Source: Pseudomonadota bacterium (GTDB taxonomy: Bacteria > Pseudomonadota > Gammaproteobacteria > QQUJ01). From it: a DNA stretch of 64,000 bases. How positions within the stretch are numbered: position 1 is the stretch's first letter; every line of letters begins with the position of its first letter. Shown one piece after another: positions 8,541 through 18,682 of this stretch. The notes below the pieces were generated by a model. It was not told the DNA's origin. It did no database searches and saw nothing but the letters and a program-made list of their open reading frames with translations. Location: positions 18,090 through 82,089 of the forward strand of contig QQUJ01000027.1 in assembly GCA_008501635.1 (NCBI GenBank). Reading direction: 5' to 3'. The position numbers were made by a program, and so were the translations under genes.

Positions 8541-9601
8541 TGACCATCAAACCCGCCATCGTCCCGCTGCTGATCGCCACTGCAACCCTGGCCGCAATCG
8601 GCCCTGGCAGTGCCGCTGACGACAAGAAACCAGTCACGGTCCAAGGACCGCCTCCGACCAGCGTCGAGGTAGCCATGGTGACAACCGGCAACGTCACTGC
8701 AACCATCACCGCCGTAGGCACGCTGCAGGCAGACGAATCGGTGGTGATCAGGCCTGAAATAGCCGGGCGCATCGCGCAGGTCGCCTTCAGCGAAGGCCAG
8801 CCGGTGGAGGCGGGGGCGCTGTTACTGCGCCTCGACGACTCCATCGCACGTGCCGAACTCGACCAGGCGGAAGCCGACCTGAGTCTGGCCAAGAGCAACT
8901 ACGACCGCGCGCTGGATATCTTCCGCAAAGGCTCGGGCAGTGCCCGCTCACGCGACGAGAGTCTCGCTGCATTGCAGGCCGATACCGCGCGCGTTGCTCT
9001 CGCTCATGCCAAGCTCGAAAAAACGCGCATCGTCGCCCCCTTCAGCGGCCTGTTGGGATTACGCCAGGTGAGCGTCGGCGAATACGTGACACCAGGTCAG
9101 GCGATCGTCAACCTGGAGGATGTGGACCCGGTGAAGGTGGATTTTCGGGTACCCGAGATCTTCCTCGCCAGGTTGCGCACCGGTCAGCCGATCCAGGTTC
9201 AGGTGGATGCCTACCGCGGTGAGGTATTCGAGGGTGAGGTTTACGCGCTGGACCCGCGCATCGACGCCCAGGGTCGCAGCGTGGCACTGCGCGCGCGTAT
9301 CGCCAATCGGGAGGGCAAACTGCGCCCGGGGCTATTCGCCCGCGTCTCGCTGGTCACCGAGCAGCGCAGCGATGCGCTGTTGATCCCCGAGCAGGCCATT
9401 TTCGCCCGCGGCGCCGAGAGCTTCGTCTATGTGGTGCGTGAGGACAAGGCGATGCTCACACCAATCGCGCTCGGCCTGCGCCAGGGCGTTCAGGTCGAGG
9501 TCGTGAAAGGACTCAACGGCGGCGATCAGGTGGTTAGCGCGGGCCATCTGAAACTGCGCGACGGCGCGCCGGTGCGCGTGGTCCCTGCACAGGATTCCTG
9601 A
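8540..9601 (+). CDS. RND efflux periplasmic adaptor (membrane fusion protein)
   Basis: The 353-residue protein starts with a Sec signal peptide (TIKPAIVPLLIATATLAAIGPGSA). It has the lipoyl-like hairpin around VVIRPEIAGRIAQVAFSEGQPVEAGALLLRLDD, split by a coiled-coil alpha-hairpin (AELDQAEADLSLAKSNYDRA), then GLLGLRQVSVGEYVTPGQ and a beta-barrel domain. It bridges the inner-membrane RND pump and an outer-membrane TolC-type channel. ATG 8540 overlaps the tetR stop; a TTG at 8537 is an unlikely alternative. No lipobox is present, so it is probably soluble in the periplasm. The pump gene follows after 1 nt. Confidence 0.95.
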   Translation: MTIKPAIVPLLIATATLAAIGPGSAADDKKPVTVQGPPPTSVEVAMVTTGNVTATITAVGTLQADESVVIRPEIAGRIAQVAFSEGQPVEAGALLLRLDDSIARAELDQAEADLSLAKSNYDRALDIFRKGSGSARSRDESLAALQADTARVALAHAKLEKTRIVAPFSGLLGLRQVSVGEYVTPGQAIVNLEDVDPVKVDFRVPEIFLARLRTGQPIQVQVDAYRGEVFEGEVYALDPRIDAQGRSVALRARIANREGKLRPGLFARVSLVTEQRSDALLIPEQAIFARGAESFVYVVREDKAMLTPIALGLRQGVQVEVVKGLNGGDQVVSAGHLKLRDGAPVRVVPAQDS

Positions 9602-9602
9602 C

Positions 9603-12600
9603 ATGGTCATCTCCGAGATCTGCATCCGTCGTCCGGTCTTTGCCACCGTGCTGAGCCTGCTGGTACTGCTCGTCGGCCTCATCGCCTACGATCGCCTGTC
9701 GGTGCGCGAATACCCCAACATCGACCCCCCCGTGGTCACCGTGCAGACCACCTACAAGGGCGCCAGCGCCGAACTCATCGAGGCGCAGGTCACGCAGGTG
9801 ATCGAAGAGTCGCTGGCCGGCATCGAGGGCATCGATGTAATGACCTCGAACAACCGCTCGGAGTTGAGCCAGATCACCGTCAATTTCAAACTGAACCGCG
9901 ATCCCGACAGCGCCGCCAGCGACGTGCGCGACCGGGTCAGCCGGGTACGCGGCAAGCTGCCCGCCGAGATCGACGAGCCGGTGATCCAGAAGACCGAGGC
10001 CGACGCCCAGCCGATCATCTACCTTGCCTTCTCCTCCAGCCGCCACGACGCCATGGAGGTAACGGATTACGCCGACCGCTACGTCAAGGAGCGTTTGCAG
10101 AACCTGGCAGGCGTGGCGCAGGTGATGATTTTCGGCGACCGCACCTACTCCATGCGCCTGTGGCTCGATCCCACGCGCATGGCCGCCTACCACGTCACGC
10201 CGCAGGATGTGGAAAACGCGCTGCGTCGTCAAAATGTGGAAGTTCCGGCCGGGCGCATTGAAAGTGCGCAGCGGGAGTTCACCGTGCTTTCGGAAACCGA
10301 TCTGCGCACCCCCGAGCAGTTCGCCAACCTGATCCTGCGCGAGGAGAAAGGCTACCTGGTGCGCCTCAAGGATGTCGGGCGGGCCGAACTCGGCCCCCTC
10401 AACGAACGCCGCAACGTGCGCTTCAAAGGTGAACTCGCCGTGGCCTTGGGTGTGGTCAAGCAGGCGACCGCCAATCCGCTCGACGTTTCCCACGCGGTGC
10501 GCGACGAGCTCCCCACCATTATCCAGACTCTGCCCGACGGGATGCAGGTGGAGATCGCGCATGACAAATCGGTCTTCATCGAGAAGTCGATCGAGAACGT
10601 CTACACCACCATCGCCGAAGCGGTGGTACTGGTGGTACTGATCATTTTCCTTTTTCTGCGCTCGCTGCGCGCGGTAGTGATCCCGATGGTCACCATACCG
10701 GTCTCACTGATCGGCGCCTTTGCAGTGATGTACGCCTTCGGCTTTACCATCAACACGCTGACGCTGCTGTCGCTGGTGCTCGCCATCGGCCTGGTAGTGG
10801 ACGATGCCATCGTCATGGTGGAGAACATCTTCCGCCACATGGAGAACGGCGAGCCGCGGGTGCGCGCCGCCTTCGCCGGTTCGAAAGAGATCGGCTTTGC
10901 CGTGCTGGCGATGACCTTGACCCTCGTAGCAGTCTACGTTCCGGTAGGGTTCATGGGCGGTACGACGGGCAAGCTCTTCACCGAGTTCGCATGGACCCTG
11001 GCGGGCGCGGTGCTGGTGTCCGGATTCGTGGCACTGACACTGACGCCGATGATGTGTTCGCAACTGCTGCGCCACCAAACCCAGCACGGTGTCGTCTATC
11101 GCATCATCGAGAGATCCCTGAGCGGTATCACCCGTGGATACCAGCGCCTGCTCACCGTCGGTTTGCGGCTGCGCTGGCTGATGGTGGCCGTGGGTATTGC
11201 CGTCTTCGCCGCAGGCATTCCGCTTTATCAACAACTCGCCGAGGAACTCGCCCCGGTCGAGGATCAGGGCACCATCTTCGTCGTCTTCCTCGGTCCCGAG
11301 GGCGCCACGCTCGACTACACCGACCGCTATACACGCCAAGGTGAGCGCATCGTGGCGAGGATACCCGAGGTCAACCGCTACTTCGTGGTCTCCGGGTTCC
11401 CCACAGTTTCGCAGGGCCTGATGTTTGTGAAACTGGTGCCCTGGGAAGAGCGCACCCGCAAACAGCAGGAGATCGCCCAGGAACTGCGCGGCAAACTATG
11501 GGGCGGTATCCCCGGTGTCATGGCCTTCGCCAGCAATCCGCCGCCGCTCGGCCAGAGCGTGCGCTCCAGCCCCCTCGACCTGGTGATTCAGGGCTCACGC
11601 CCCTACTCCGAGCTGGCCGAATACGCCGAACAGATCATCGCCAAGGGATTGGAGCAACCCGCCTTCAACAACCTCGACAGCGATCTCAAGCTCAACAAGC
11701 CGCAGCTGCGCATCACCATGGATCGCGACAAGGTGGCCGACATGGGCTTGTCGGTCGAAGAGGTGGGACGCACGCTGGAGACGCTGTTTGGCGGGCGTCA
11801 GGTGACGCGCTTCAAGCTCAACAGCAAGCAGTACGATGTGATGGTGCAGGTGGCCGACGTGGATCGCGCCGATCCGCAGGCGCTGAGCGAGGTCTACGTG
11901 CGTGGCCGCCAGGGCGAGATGGTGCAGCTCGCCAACCTGATCCGCGTCGAGGAGACGGTCGCACCCAAGGAGCTCAACCACTTCAACCAGATGCGCTCGG
12001 CCACCATCACCGCACGCAGCCTCAATCCCGGCTACACCCAGGGCCAGGCGATCCAACAGCTCGAAGCGGTTGCCCGCGAGATCTTGCCACCCGATGTGCG
12101 CATCGACTACGCCGGCATCACGCGCGAATTCAAGGAATCGAGCGCCAGTCTTGCCATCACCTTCCTGCTGGCGCTGGGCTTCATTTACCTGGTGCTCGCC
12201 GCCCAGTTCGAGAGCTTCGTCGATCCACTGATTATCATGGTCACCGTTCCGCTCGCCATGACAGGCGCGCTGCTGGCACTGTATCTCAGCGGCGGCACGC
12301 TCAACATCTACAGCAAGGTCGGTCTGGTGACGCTGATCGGACTGATCACCAAGCACGGCATCCTGATCGTGGAGTTCGCCAATCAGCTGCAGGAACAGGG
12401 CCGCGACAAGATCTCTGCGGTGATCGAATCCGCGGTGTTGCGACTGCGCCCGATCCTGATGACCACCGGCGCCATGACCCTCGGCGCCGTGCCACTGGCC
12501 ATTGCCACCGGTGCCGGCGCGGAGAGCCGCCAGCAGATCGGCTGGGTCATTGTCGGCGGTATCCTGGTGGGGACCTTCTTTACGCTGTTCGTGATCCCGG

Positions 12601-12680
12601 CAGTCTATACTCTGATGGCGCGGCGCAGGATCGCCAAATCCGAGAGTGTGGCAACGAGCACCGCTGTCGAGAGTTCTTGA
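9603..12680 (+). CDS. RND multidrug efflux transporter (HAE1, AcrB/MexB-like)
   Basis: This 1025-residue protein has the AcrB-type layout: first membrane helix (RPVFATVLSLLVLLVGLIAY), porter domain 1, six helices, porter domain 2, six helices. The proton-relay aspartates are visible in LAIGLVVDDAIVMVEN near 400, and the second repeat shows VGLVTLIGLITKHGILIVEFAN. The length is normal for the family. It uses proton-motive force to expel hydrophobic or amphiphilic compounds. No outer-membrane partner lies in this operon; the tolC gene at 37478 could supply it (inference). Confidence 0.96.
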   Translation: MVISEICIRRPVFATVLSLLVLLVGLIAYDRLSVREYPNIDPPVVTVQTTYKGASAELIEAQVTQVIEESLAGIEGIDVMTSNNRSELSQITVNFKLNRDPDSAASDVRDRVSRVRGKLPAEIDEPVIQKTEADAQPIIYLAFSSSRHDAMEVTDYADRYVKERLQNLAGVAQVMIFGDRTYSMRLWLDPTRMAAYHVTPQDVENALRRQNVEVPAGRIESAQREFTVLSETDLRTPEQFANLILREEKGYLVRLKDVGRAELGPLNERRNVRFKGELAVALGVVKQATANPLDVSHAVRDELPTIIQTLPDGMQVEIAHDKSVFIEKSIENVYTTIAEAVVLVVLIIFLFLRSLRAVVIPMVTIPVSLIGAFAVMYAFGFTINTLTLLSLVLAIGLVVDDAIVMVENIFRHMENGEPRVRAAFAGSKEIGFAVLAMTLTLVAVYVPVGFMGGTTGKLFTEFAWTLAGAVLVSGFVALTLTPMMCSQLLRHQTQHGVVYRIIERSLSGITRGYQRLLTVGLRLRWLMVAVGIAVFAAGIPLYQQLAEELAPVEDQGTIFVVFLGPEGATLDYTDRYTRQGERIVARIPEVNRYFVVSGFPTVSQGLMFVKLVPWEERTRKQQEIAQELRGKLWGGIPGVMAFASNPPPLGQSVRSSPLDLVIQGSRPYSELAEYAEQIIAKGLEQPAFNNLDSDLKLNKPQLRITMDRDKVADMGLSVEEVGRTLETLFGGRQVTRFKLNSKQYDVMVQVADVDRADPQALSEVYVRGRQGEMVQLANLIRVEETVAPKELNHFNQMRSATITARSLNPGYTQGQAIQQLEAVAREILPPDVRIDYAGITREFKESSASLAITFLLALGFIYLVLAAQFESFVDPLIIMVTVPLAMTGALLALYLSGGTLNIYSKVGLVTLIGLITKHGILIVEFANQLQEQGRDKISAVIESAVLRLRPILMTTGAMTLGAVPLAIATGAGAESRQQIGWVIVGGILVGTFFTLFVIPAVYTLMARRRIAKSESVATSTAVESS

Positions 12681-12690
12681 GTGTTGAACA

Positions 12691-12967
12691 CTAGTCCGTG
12701 CTTTCGTATTGCGAAGGGATCACCTTGGCACGCGCCGGGTACTCGCGCAGATGCCCGATGTGTTGCCGATTGAGCACACTGGTGTGATGCGGCCGATGTA
12801 ACACCGCTTCGACACCGTCCGACCCCAAAAGGCACCGTGGTTCCGGAGTGCGATTTCAACGCTGCACCGGGGTGGTGCAGCAGCGACTCCACCTCGCGCC
12901 AATGGATGTTGCCGCTGATGGGATCGGTAAAGATTGCACACGGCGGATTGCGATGCTTGTGACTCAC
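12691..12967 (-). pseudogene. frameshifted HicA-like toxin remnant
   Basis: From ATG 12967 the minus strand reads MSHKHRNPPCAIFTDPIS, GNIHWREVESLLHHPGA and then loses the frame. A second frame continues LGSDGVEAVLHRPHHTSV then LNRQHIGHLREYPARAKV and stops at TAG 12691. Together these give the order seen in HicA/YcfA-like mRNA interferases (double-stranded RNA-binding fold, conserved HRPH). Removing one T from the TTTT tract at 12824-12829 (AAAA on the + strand) restores a single ~92-residue protein. The upstream region shows no intact HicB antitoxin. It is either a decayed toxin or a sequencing error in a homopolymer. Confidence 0.6.
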
Positions 12968-13151
12968 GGGAGCTACGTTCCTTTCGGCACGAGACGACGG
13001 GCAGGAAGAAAATCAGAGGAGAACACACCCGGATTCTCGCCAACCCCTGTTAGCTATAGTTTTGCGTTGCTCGGATCAGTCCTGGAATAGAGGGATGGTT
13101 GCGAATATCAGCGTCAATTGTGCTCTGACCCGGGCTTTTGCACCTACCACC

Positions 13152-14603
13152 CTACTCCAGCAAACCATAACGCGCGAACTGTTCCAGCCAGTGCGTTTTC
13201 TCTGCCGACGCCGAAGGCGGCGTTCCAGCGAGCGAACGCAAGAATTTGTGCATCGACGCGTCGAGCGTAAACGCCTCGTGATGCAGCGTGGTTACCTGAG
13301 CTTCACCCGCGTCGATCTGCTCCCTTGCCAACGCATTCGGTCTGGGAGCTACCGTTGAATTGCGCCGATGGTGAAACGGCGCGAGACGTGCGCGCACCGC
13401 GCCGCGCGTGAACAGCGCAAACCACTCCGCAAACAGCTCCCCGCTCTGCGCAACGTAGCGTTCGCCACCCTCGGCGACCAACCGCTGGGAAGCTGCCGGC
13501 AACAGGTCGTTCATCCGCACGGCGTCGGGATAGCGGGTGCACAGTTCCACAAGGGCGGCCTTGGTAAGTGGATGCTCAACGTCGAAGGATTCACCGTCCG
13601 GGCGTCTGAAGGGGATTCGCTTCGCCTTGCGCAGATCGAGTTTGGCGGGCGGCACGAGATCCGCAAAGAAGGCGAACTGCGTGAAGGCGTCAAGATCGAT
13701 CCCCTCGCCCAGCTGCGCGTCGTCGCGCACCAGCAGGCTGCGGCGCAGGTTGCGCGCCCGCACGAAATCGAGCCATTGCCCGAGCGTGATGGCATCGTCG
13801 ATATCGGCCAGCGCCGCTTCCGCCGCATCGCCCAGCAGTTGCGGGAACTCGGTGTGCAGTTCGGCATCGCACAGGTAGGTCAGTTGATGCCGCTCGGCTG
13901 CGGCGAAGAAGTCGCTGAAGAGAAAGGCGGTGTTGTTCTCCGCCAGGTATTCGTGCAGCAGGTAGCTGTCGGGGTTGTCCAGTAGCACAGGTATCTCGGC
14001 GCGCAGGTAACGGGCACTCAACGCACCCAGATCGCCCAGCGCCGCCTGTAGTCGCGTCAGCCCCGCCCGCACCGCCCGGGCCTTGGCGCAAGGCGTATCG
14101 CCCGTACGCGCCGCGTAGAGCGCGATATCGCGCAGCATGCCGCGCATACGCCAACCTGGCAGGGTGTTGTAGCTGATGTAGGCAACGCCGTTTACCGACA
14201 AACGTGCCCGGCACAGGGCGAGCAGCGCTTCGCGCACCGACTCCGGCACCCAGGAATAGACGCCATGGGCAATGATGTAATCGAACTCGCCCGGATCCTC
14301 TTCGCCGAGAATGGCGAGATCACCCTGGCGCAGATCGATGTTGCCCAATGCCAGGGACGCGATGCGCCGCTGACCCTGCAGGATCTGCTGCGCGGAGAGA
14401 TCGATTCCCACGAATCGCGCATCGGGCAGGTAGAAGGCCATGGGGATGAGATTGCCGCCGCTGGCGCAGCCCAGTTCCAGAACCCGCGCGCGCTGTGGAT
14501 CGGGCGTCTCCAGGCCGTAGAGCCGGCCCAGCACCGCCAGGTGTTCAGGATGGGTTTCGCGGATCGGCAGGCTATCGTAGGGAACGACGTCGTAGGCATC
14601 CAT
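13152..14603 (-). CDS. class I SAM-dependent methyltransferase with methyltransferase-regulatory domain
   Basis: This 483-residue protein has the SAM-binding motif I RVLELGCASGGNLIP (40-54), motif II acidic residue in RFVGIDLSAQQ, and FDYIIAHGVYSWVPE. This arrangement is shared with bacterial protein-lysine methyltransferases related to rickettsial PKMTs. After ~200 residues comes the region annotated in relatives as a methyltransferase regulatory domain (ARAVRAGLTRLQAALG, then LHEYLAENNTAFLFSDFF), and a helical C-terminal part. It has no signal peptide and is predicted cytoplasmic. The gene is alone, without an obvious partner. The substrate is unknown; protein lysine methylation is an inference from the family. 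Confidence 0.8.
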   Translation of the reverse strand: MDAYDVVPYDSLPIRETHPEHLAVLGRLYGLETPDPQRARVLELGCASGGNLIPMAFYLPDARFVGIDLSAQQILQGQRRIASLALGNIDLRQGDLAILGEEDPGEFDYIIAHGVYSWVPESVREALLALCRARLSVNGVAYISYNTLPGWRMRGMLRDIALYAARTGDTPCAKARAVRAGLTRLQAALGDLGALSARYLRAEIPVLLDNPDSYLLHEYLAENNTAFLFSDFFAAAERHQLTYLCDAELHTEFPQLLGDAAEAALADIDDAITLGQWLDFVRARNLRRSLLVRDDAQLGEGIDLDAFTQFAFFADLVPPAKLDLRKAKRIPFRRPDGESFDVEHPLTKAALVELCTRYPDAVRMNDLLPAASQRLVAEGGERYVAQSGELFAEWFALFTRGAVRARLAPFHHRRNSTVAPRPNALAREQIDAGEAQVTTLHHEAFTLDASMHKFLRSLAGTPPSASAEKTHWLEQFARYGLLE

Positions 14604-14865
14604 GGCGGCGGCTCAGTAGCTAGCGGTCCTGGAATTCTGCAACAGCACCACGCGTTTGGATACAACTCCGAATAGGGCGAGGTGGTAGTGTCAGAGCAGC
14701 CTATCTTGATACGATGGCAAACCTCGCCTGAAATCCACTCTCGGTACCGTCAAGCTCCAACTCGCTGTCAATTCGACGGATACTGGACAATCCCCAGTGG
14801 AACCCCGCAACGTCCAGCGCTGCAGCTGAGGCGGGCCGTATACCCACCATGCGTCCAGCTATGGT

Positions 14866-15663
14866 TCAGCGTTCGGTGACCACCAACGGCAAGGGTCTCG
14901 GACTCGCATCCCTGGGCCCCTTGATAGACACCACCAGGCGTGAGGCGGTAGGGCTGGGCCCGTATCCTGGTGAGTGCGTCACTGCCCACAGCTTCACCGA
15001 ATGCTCGCCTTTTTTCAGCGATGCCTGGATACGCACCGGCTTCCAACTGCCCGATGGTTCGCTTTCAAGCAACAATTGGTTATCAACACTTAGCTGCATT
15101 GCCATTGACGTTCCCACCGCAGAGCCACCCGCTCGCGCGGGCTTGGGAAGGAGGACGAAGTCATACGGTCCATCCTCATCGAGCAACATGGTGCCAGTGA
15201 GCAGCACTCCAACATCCGAATACCGGGCCGGATCCTGATACGCTGAAAAGATGCCCGACGGCAAATCGTAGTGCGACGGATCGAAACTGACGGCATCGTT
15301 AAAACCAATTTTTCCGCTGCTCGACGGAGCGGTAGGCGGCGGCCCATCCCTATCCAGCGCAGTGGTACTCAGATAGTAGGCGACGGTGACTTCACGGACC
15401 GTCGTGGCAGGTGACACACGCTGACTACCCAGCGGCCTGCTCAGCGCTGAATCCGGAGTAACAGGGCCGGCGGGGAGCGCATCGGGGCCATCCTTGGGCA
15501 ACCCTCGATCCGACAGAATATTCATAATCATCTCTACCTGGCGCTCCAGTCGTTGTAGACGATCCTCGGTATCGCCGGCAGTTGCCCCGTCAGGTGCCGA
15601 CAGCGCCAGCAGTAGCATGACACCGCCGCTACCTAAACCGCGCATGGTTCGCAAGCTCATCAT
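14866..15663 (-). CDS. secreted PA14-like hypothetical protein
   Basis: The ATG at 15663 overlaps the stop of the sigma-54 regulator (ATGA), which indicates coupling; an adjacent second ATG at 15660 is equally possible. It has a signal peptide (SLRTMRGLGSGGVMLLLALS then APDGATAG), a short coiled coil (DTEDRLQRLERQVEMIMNIL), a Pro-rich linker, and then a beta-rich half (YSDVGVLLTGTMLLDEDGPY, MAMQLSVDNQLLLE, VRIQASLKKGEHSVKLWAV). That half resembles a PA14-type carbohydrate- or peptide-binding beta-barrel. It is periplasmic or surface exposed. It may be the sensory accessory of the kinase/regulator pair that precedes it (inference). Confidence 0.7.
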   Translation of the reverse strand: MMSLRTMRGLGSGGVMLLLALSAPDGATAGDTEDRLQRLERQVEMIMNILSDRGLPKDGPDALPAGPVTPDSALSRPLGSQRVSPATTVREVTVAYYLSTTALDRDGPPPTAPSSSGKIGFNDAVSFDPSHYDLPSGIFSAYQDPARYSDVGVLLTGTMLLDEDGPYDFVLLPKPARAGGSAVGTSMAMQLSVDNQLLLESEPSGSWKPVRIQASLKKGEHSVKLWAVTHSPGYGPSPTASRLVVSIKGPRDASPRPLPLVVTER

Positions 15664-17042
15664 CCCTCCAGCCCGTAGCGCTTGATCTTGCGCCACAATG
15701 TCGATTTGTCTATGCCGAGAATTTCCGCCGACAATGCTTTGTTGCCCTCTGTTTCGCGCAGCGTCTTCTGGATGAAATAGGCTTCGATCTCATCGAGGCT
15801 TTGCGGCGGGATATAGTCCAGCGCGCGCCCCTGCACCGTCTTCGCCGAATTCAGCTCCGGGGGCAGGACATCGACATCGATCATGTCCCGCTCCGTCAGG
15901 ATTATCATGCGTTGAACGAGATTCTCCAGTTCACGGACATTGCCCGGCCAATCATAGCGCAGCAGCGACCCGAGCACCTGGGTTGTGATTCCCTTGACGT
16001 CCTTTTGAAACAGGCGCGCAAACTTATTGAGGAAGTAGTGCGCAAGCAGAGGAATGTCGTCCCGCCGCTCGCACAGTGGCGGGATCACGATCTCCATGAC
16101 CTTTAGACGGTAGAACAGATCCTCGCGAAACTCTCCCTTTTGTATCAGTTCGGGTAGCGGCCGATTGCTTGCAGCCAATACCCGCACACTGACCTTGTGC
16201 AGTTCTGTGTCGCCCATGGAGTAGTAGCTGCCATCCTGCAGAACCCGCAGCAGTTTCGCCTGCAGCGGCAGGGATGCGTTGTTGATCTCATCGAGGAATA
16301 TCGTGCCCCCGTCGGCCGATTCGAACAGCCCGGGCTTGTTCCGGTCTGCCCCTGTAAATGCCCCCTTGCGATGACCGAAGAGTTCGCTCTCGATGAGGTT
16401 CTCCGGTATCGCGGCGCAATTGATGGCCACGAATGGTCTCTCGTTGCGCTTGCTTTGTAGATGTATCTGCCGCGCGACGAGCTCTTTGCCGCAACCGCTC
16501 TGTGCCGAAATCAATACGCTGCAATCATAGGCCGCTGCCGAGTCGATCAGGCGACTCACCGACTCCATGGCCTGCGAGCGACCTATCAGAGTGTTGCTTT
16601 CGGAATAGATGCGGTTTTGCGCGCGCAGCCGCTGGTTTTCCCGACTCAGTTCATAGTGTTCAAGCGCGCGCTCAACCGTGCAATAGAGCTCCACATTGTC
16701 AAATGGCTTGCGAACATAATCGTAGGCACCGATCTTCAGCGCCTGAATCGCCGATTCCACCGTAGCGTAGCCGGTTATCACCAGCACCTGGGTCATCGGA
16801 TCATGATTCTTTGCGAATTTAAGCACCTCTATGCCGTCGACGCCGGGCATGCGAAGATCTGTGATCACCACCGCTACTTCATGATTTTCGAGGTAGTCCA
16901 GCGCAGTTTGTGCGTTGTCGACGGCGATCACATCCGCGTTCAGACCCTCCAGAACGCTGACTACCAACTCGCGCATGTTCGCGTCATCTTCGGTGACCAG
17001 AATGGTTGCCCGATCACTCGTGCGTGACGCGAAAGCATTCAT
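15660..17042 (-). CDS. NtrC-family sigma-54-dependent response regulator
   Basis: I place the start at ATG 17042, 5 nt after the kinase stop; the longer frame from 17153 would overlap the kinase. There are three domains: a receiver ([14 protein letters not shown], phospho-acceptor Asp in [13 protein letters not shown]), a sigma-54 AAA+ domain with Walker A ([14 protein letters not shown]), the sigma-54 contact loop GAFTGA, Walker B (GGTIFLDEI) and the arginine-finger region, and a Fis-type HTH at the C-terminus ([20 protein letters not shown]). It is a complete, normal-length activator (about 460 residues). It is the only sigma-54 activator in the window and lies beside three sigma-54-type promoters, which makes it their likely activator. 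Confidence 0.96.
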   Translation of the reverse strand: MNAFASRTSDRATILVTEDDANMRELVVSVLEGLNADVIAVDNAQTALDYLENHEVAVVITDLRMPGVDGIEVLKFAKNHDPMTQVLVITGYATVESAIQALKIGAYDYVRKPFDNVELYCTVERALEHYELSRENQRLRAQNRIYSESNTLIGRSQAMESVSRLIDSAAAYDCSVLISAQSGCGKELVARQIHLQSKRNERPFVAINCAAIPENLIESELFGHRKGAFTGADRNKPGLFESADGGTIFLDEINNASLPLQAKLLRVLQDGSYYSMGDTELHKVSVRVLAASNRPLPELIQKGEFREDLFYRLKVMEIVIPPLCERRDDIPLLAHYFLNKFARLFQKDVKGITTQVLGSLLRYDWPGNVRELENLVQRMIILTERDMIDVDVLPPELNSAKTVQGRALDYIPPQSLDEIEAYFIQKTLRETEGNKALSAEILGIDKSTLWRKIKRYGLEG

Positions 17043-17046
17043 GAGT

Positions 17047-18387
17047 TCATCCGGTGCCTGCAAGGTAGTGCCCCCCTGACCGAACCGCGGGCAGTTTGAT
17101 GATGAATCGCGCGCCATCCTGGAACTCGGGATCGTATTTGATGAATCCGCCACGTTTGGACAACATCGCCTGGCTGATCGACAACCCGAGTCCGCTTCCG
17201 CTACCTACCTCCTTGGTGGTGAAGAAAGGGTCGAATATCCGTCCGCGCATATCCGATGCCACCCCGGGTCCGTTGTCCTCGATCGTAATCTGTACAAACC
17301 CGTGGTCATCCAGACCGGTTCGCATCGTGATGCGCGGTGCCGTTACCCCCTCGATGGCGTGGACCGAGTTGAGCAGCAGATTGGTCAGTACGATGTCCAG
17401 TTGGCCGCAGTCACCCTCGGCCACGAGATCACCTTGTGCCAAGTCGAGAGACATATCGATGTTGTAGCGCTTCATACGGCAACTGATGAATGTGTCGATC
17501 AATTCCTGAATCAGACCATTGATTTCACAGGTATCACCATGGCACTGCTCCTTGCGCGCGTAATTGAGCAGATCCTGCACTATCCTCGAACAGCGTTTGG
17601 TTTCGTCGCTGACCACGCGTGCGTAGCGAATCAGTTTTTTCTTATCATCCAGTTTCTCTTGGATAAGCTGTGAGTACCCGAGAATGTTGCCCAGCGGCGT
17701 ATTCAGCTCATGTGCCACGCCCGCGGCCAACTGGCCCATCGCGACAAGTTTCTCGCGCATGGCCATGCTTTCCTGCAGCTGTCTGTACTCTGTCATATCC
17801 TGCAGAATGAGCACTGCACCCATATCGCTTTCACTGGCGCTGATGAAGGCCATATTGAGTGAGAACCAGTGCAGCTGTCCGTTGAGCTGAAGTGCGATTT
17901 CCTGGTTGCAGACCTGAAGCTTGTAGAGAAAGGCGTCGCGCAGGATCTCGCGGTCCCCCTCGGAAAGCTGCAACAAATCGAAAAGGCTTCTGCCCACCAA
18001 CTGCTCTTGCGGGCAACCGAACAGCTCCTCGGCTTTCTTGTTGACCGTAGTGAGTCTCAGATCATCGGCAACGCTTAATAGAACCCCGGGAAGACTTTGC
18101 AGGATCGCCTCTATCTTGTTGCGCTCATTGAGCACCCTCCCCTGACATTCCTCGACCGTACGGAACATCGTATGCAGGGTGGTTATCATCGTGTTGTAAT
18201 CGTCGATAAGGCCCGAAATAAAGCGTCCGCTTCCCCCGGCCTGCGCAACCGATTCGAGCTTACCTTCCTGCGCTTCCCTTATATGTCGACGCAGCTCGCG
18301 AAGGCGCCCCCTGCTGCGTATCTGAAGTACAGCCAGCACCAGCGAAAAACCGAGGAGTGCGACGATGACGATCAGGTCAAACTGCAT
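17047..18387 (-). CDS. membrane sensor histidine kinase with PAS domain
   Basis: ATG 18387 opens 446 residues. There is one N-terminal membrane helix (LIVIVALLGFSLVLAVLQI), a short HAMP-like helical region, a PAS domain (ILQSLPGVLLSVADDLRLTT, then EEQL-type loop and MGAVLILQDMTEYRQL), HisKA with the H-box GVAHELNTPLGNI, and HATPase with N-box (NLLLNSVHAI), G1 (EDNGPGVA) and G2 (GSGSGLGLSI). There is essentially no periplasmic loop, so the signal is probably cytoplasmic or membrane-borne, read by the PAS domain. It phosphorylates the NtrC-type regulator encoded 5 nt downstream. A PAS cofactor cannot be assigned by eye. Confidence 0.95.
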   Translation of the reverse strand: MQFDLIVIVALLGFSLVLAVLQIRSRGRLRELRRHIREAQEGKLESVAQAGGSGRFISGLIDDYNTMITTLHTMFRTVEECQGRVLNERNKIEAILQSLPGVLLSVADDLRLTTVNKKAEELFGCPQEQLVGRSLFDLLQLSEGDREILRDAFLYKLQVCNQEIALQLNGQLHWFSLNMAFISASESDMGAVLILQDMTEYRQLQESMAMREKLVAMGQLAAGVAHELNTPLGNILGYSQLIQEKLDDKKKLIRYARVVSDETKRCSRIVQDLLNYARKEQCHGDTCEINGLIQELIDTFISCRMKRYNIDMSLDLAQGDLVAEGDCGQLDIVLTNLLLNSVHAIEGVTAPRITMRTGLDDHGFVQITIEDNGPGVASDMRGRIFDPFFTTKEVGSGSGLGLSISQAMLSKRGGFIKYDPEFQDGARFIIKLPAVRSGGHYLAGTG

Positions 18388-18682
18388 TAGCGGCCTACCA
18401 GATAAGCTTTGACAGAGCTGCCAGGGTATGAATCCTGAAGGCAGTGTCACAAAATGGTGCACACTCCGACCTCATGCGCAGCGGTGGTTCGAGGTCATGA
18501 ATCGGCGTTCAATCAACTACTTCGTTCGCGGTACCTATTCTAAGGCGTCGAGACCAATTGCGGACAGATATTTTCTGCTAGTGAATTGGTATCGATCGGT
18601 TGCTACACCGAGTTTCCCGTTTTTTGAATCGGCATACCCCCCAGATACGTCGACATGGCAGACCAATCAGGCCATTAAAACC
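18388..18682. other. intergenic region before the two-component operon
   Basis: No gene is seen in the 357-nt gap 18388-18744. On the minus strand it must hold the promoter of the kinase-regulator operon; TTGTGA with a weak -10 near 18450-18410 is a poor candidate. A GACCTC/GAGGTC inverted repeat lies around 18470-18500. The rest of the gap is the porin-operon terminator. Confidence 0.4.

Noticed and set aside
9534..10562. 342-residue minus-strand frame in the RND gene
   Set aside because: High-GC shadow frame of the pump gene; Arg/His/Gly-rich, with no conserved motif.
11498..12694. 398-residue plus-strand frame in the RND gene
   Set aside because: It is a shifted reading of the pump gene with Arg/Gln/His-rich low-complexity composition.
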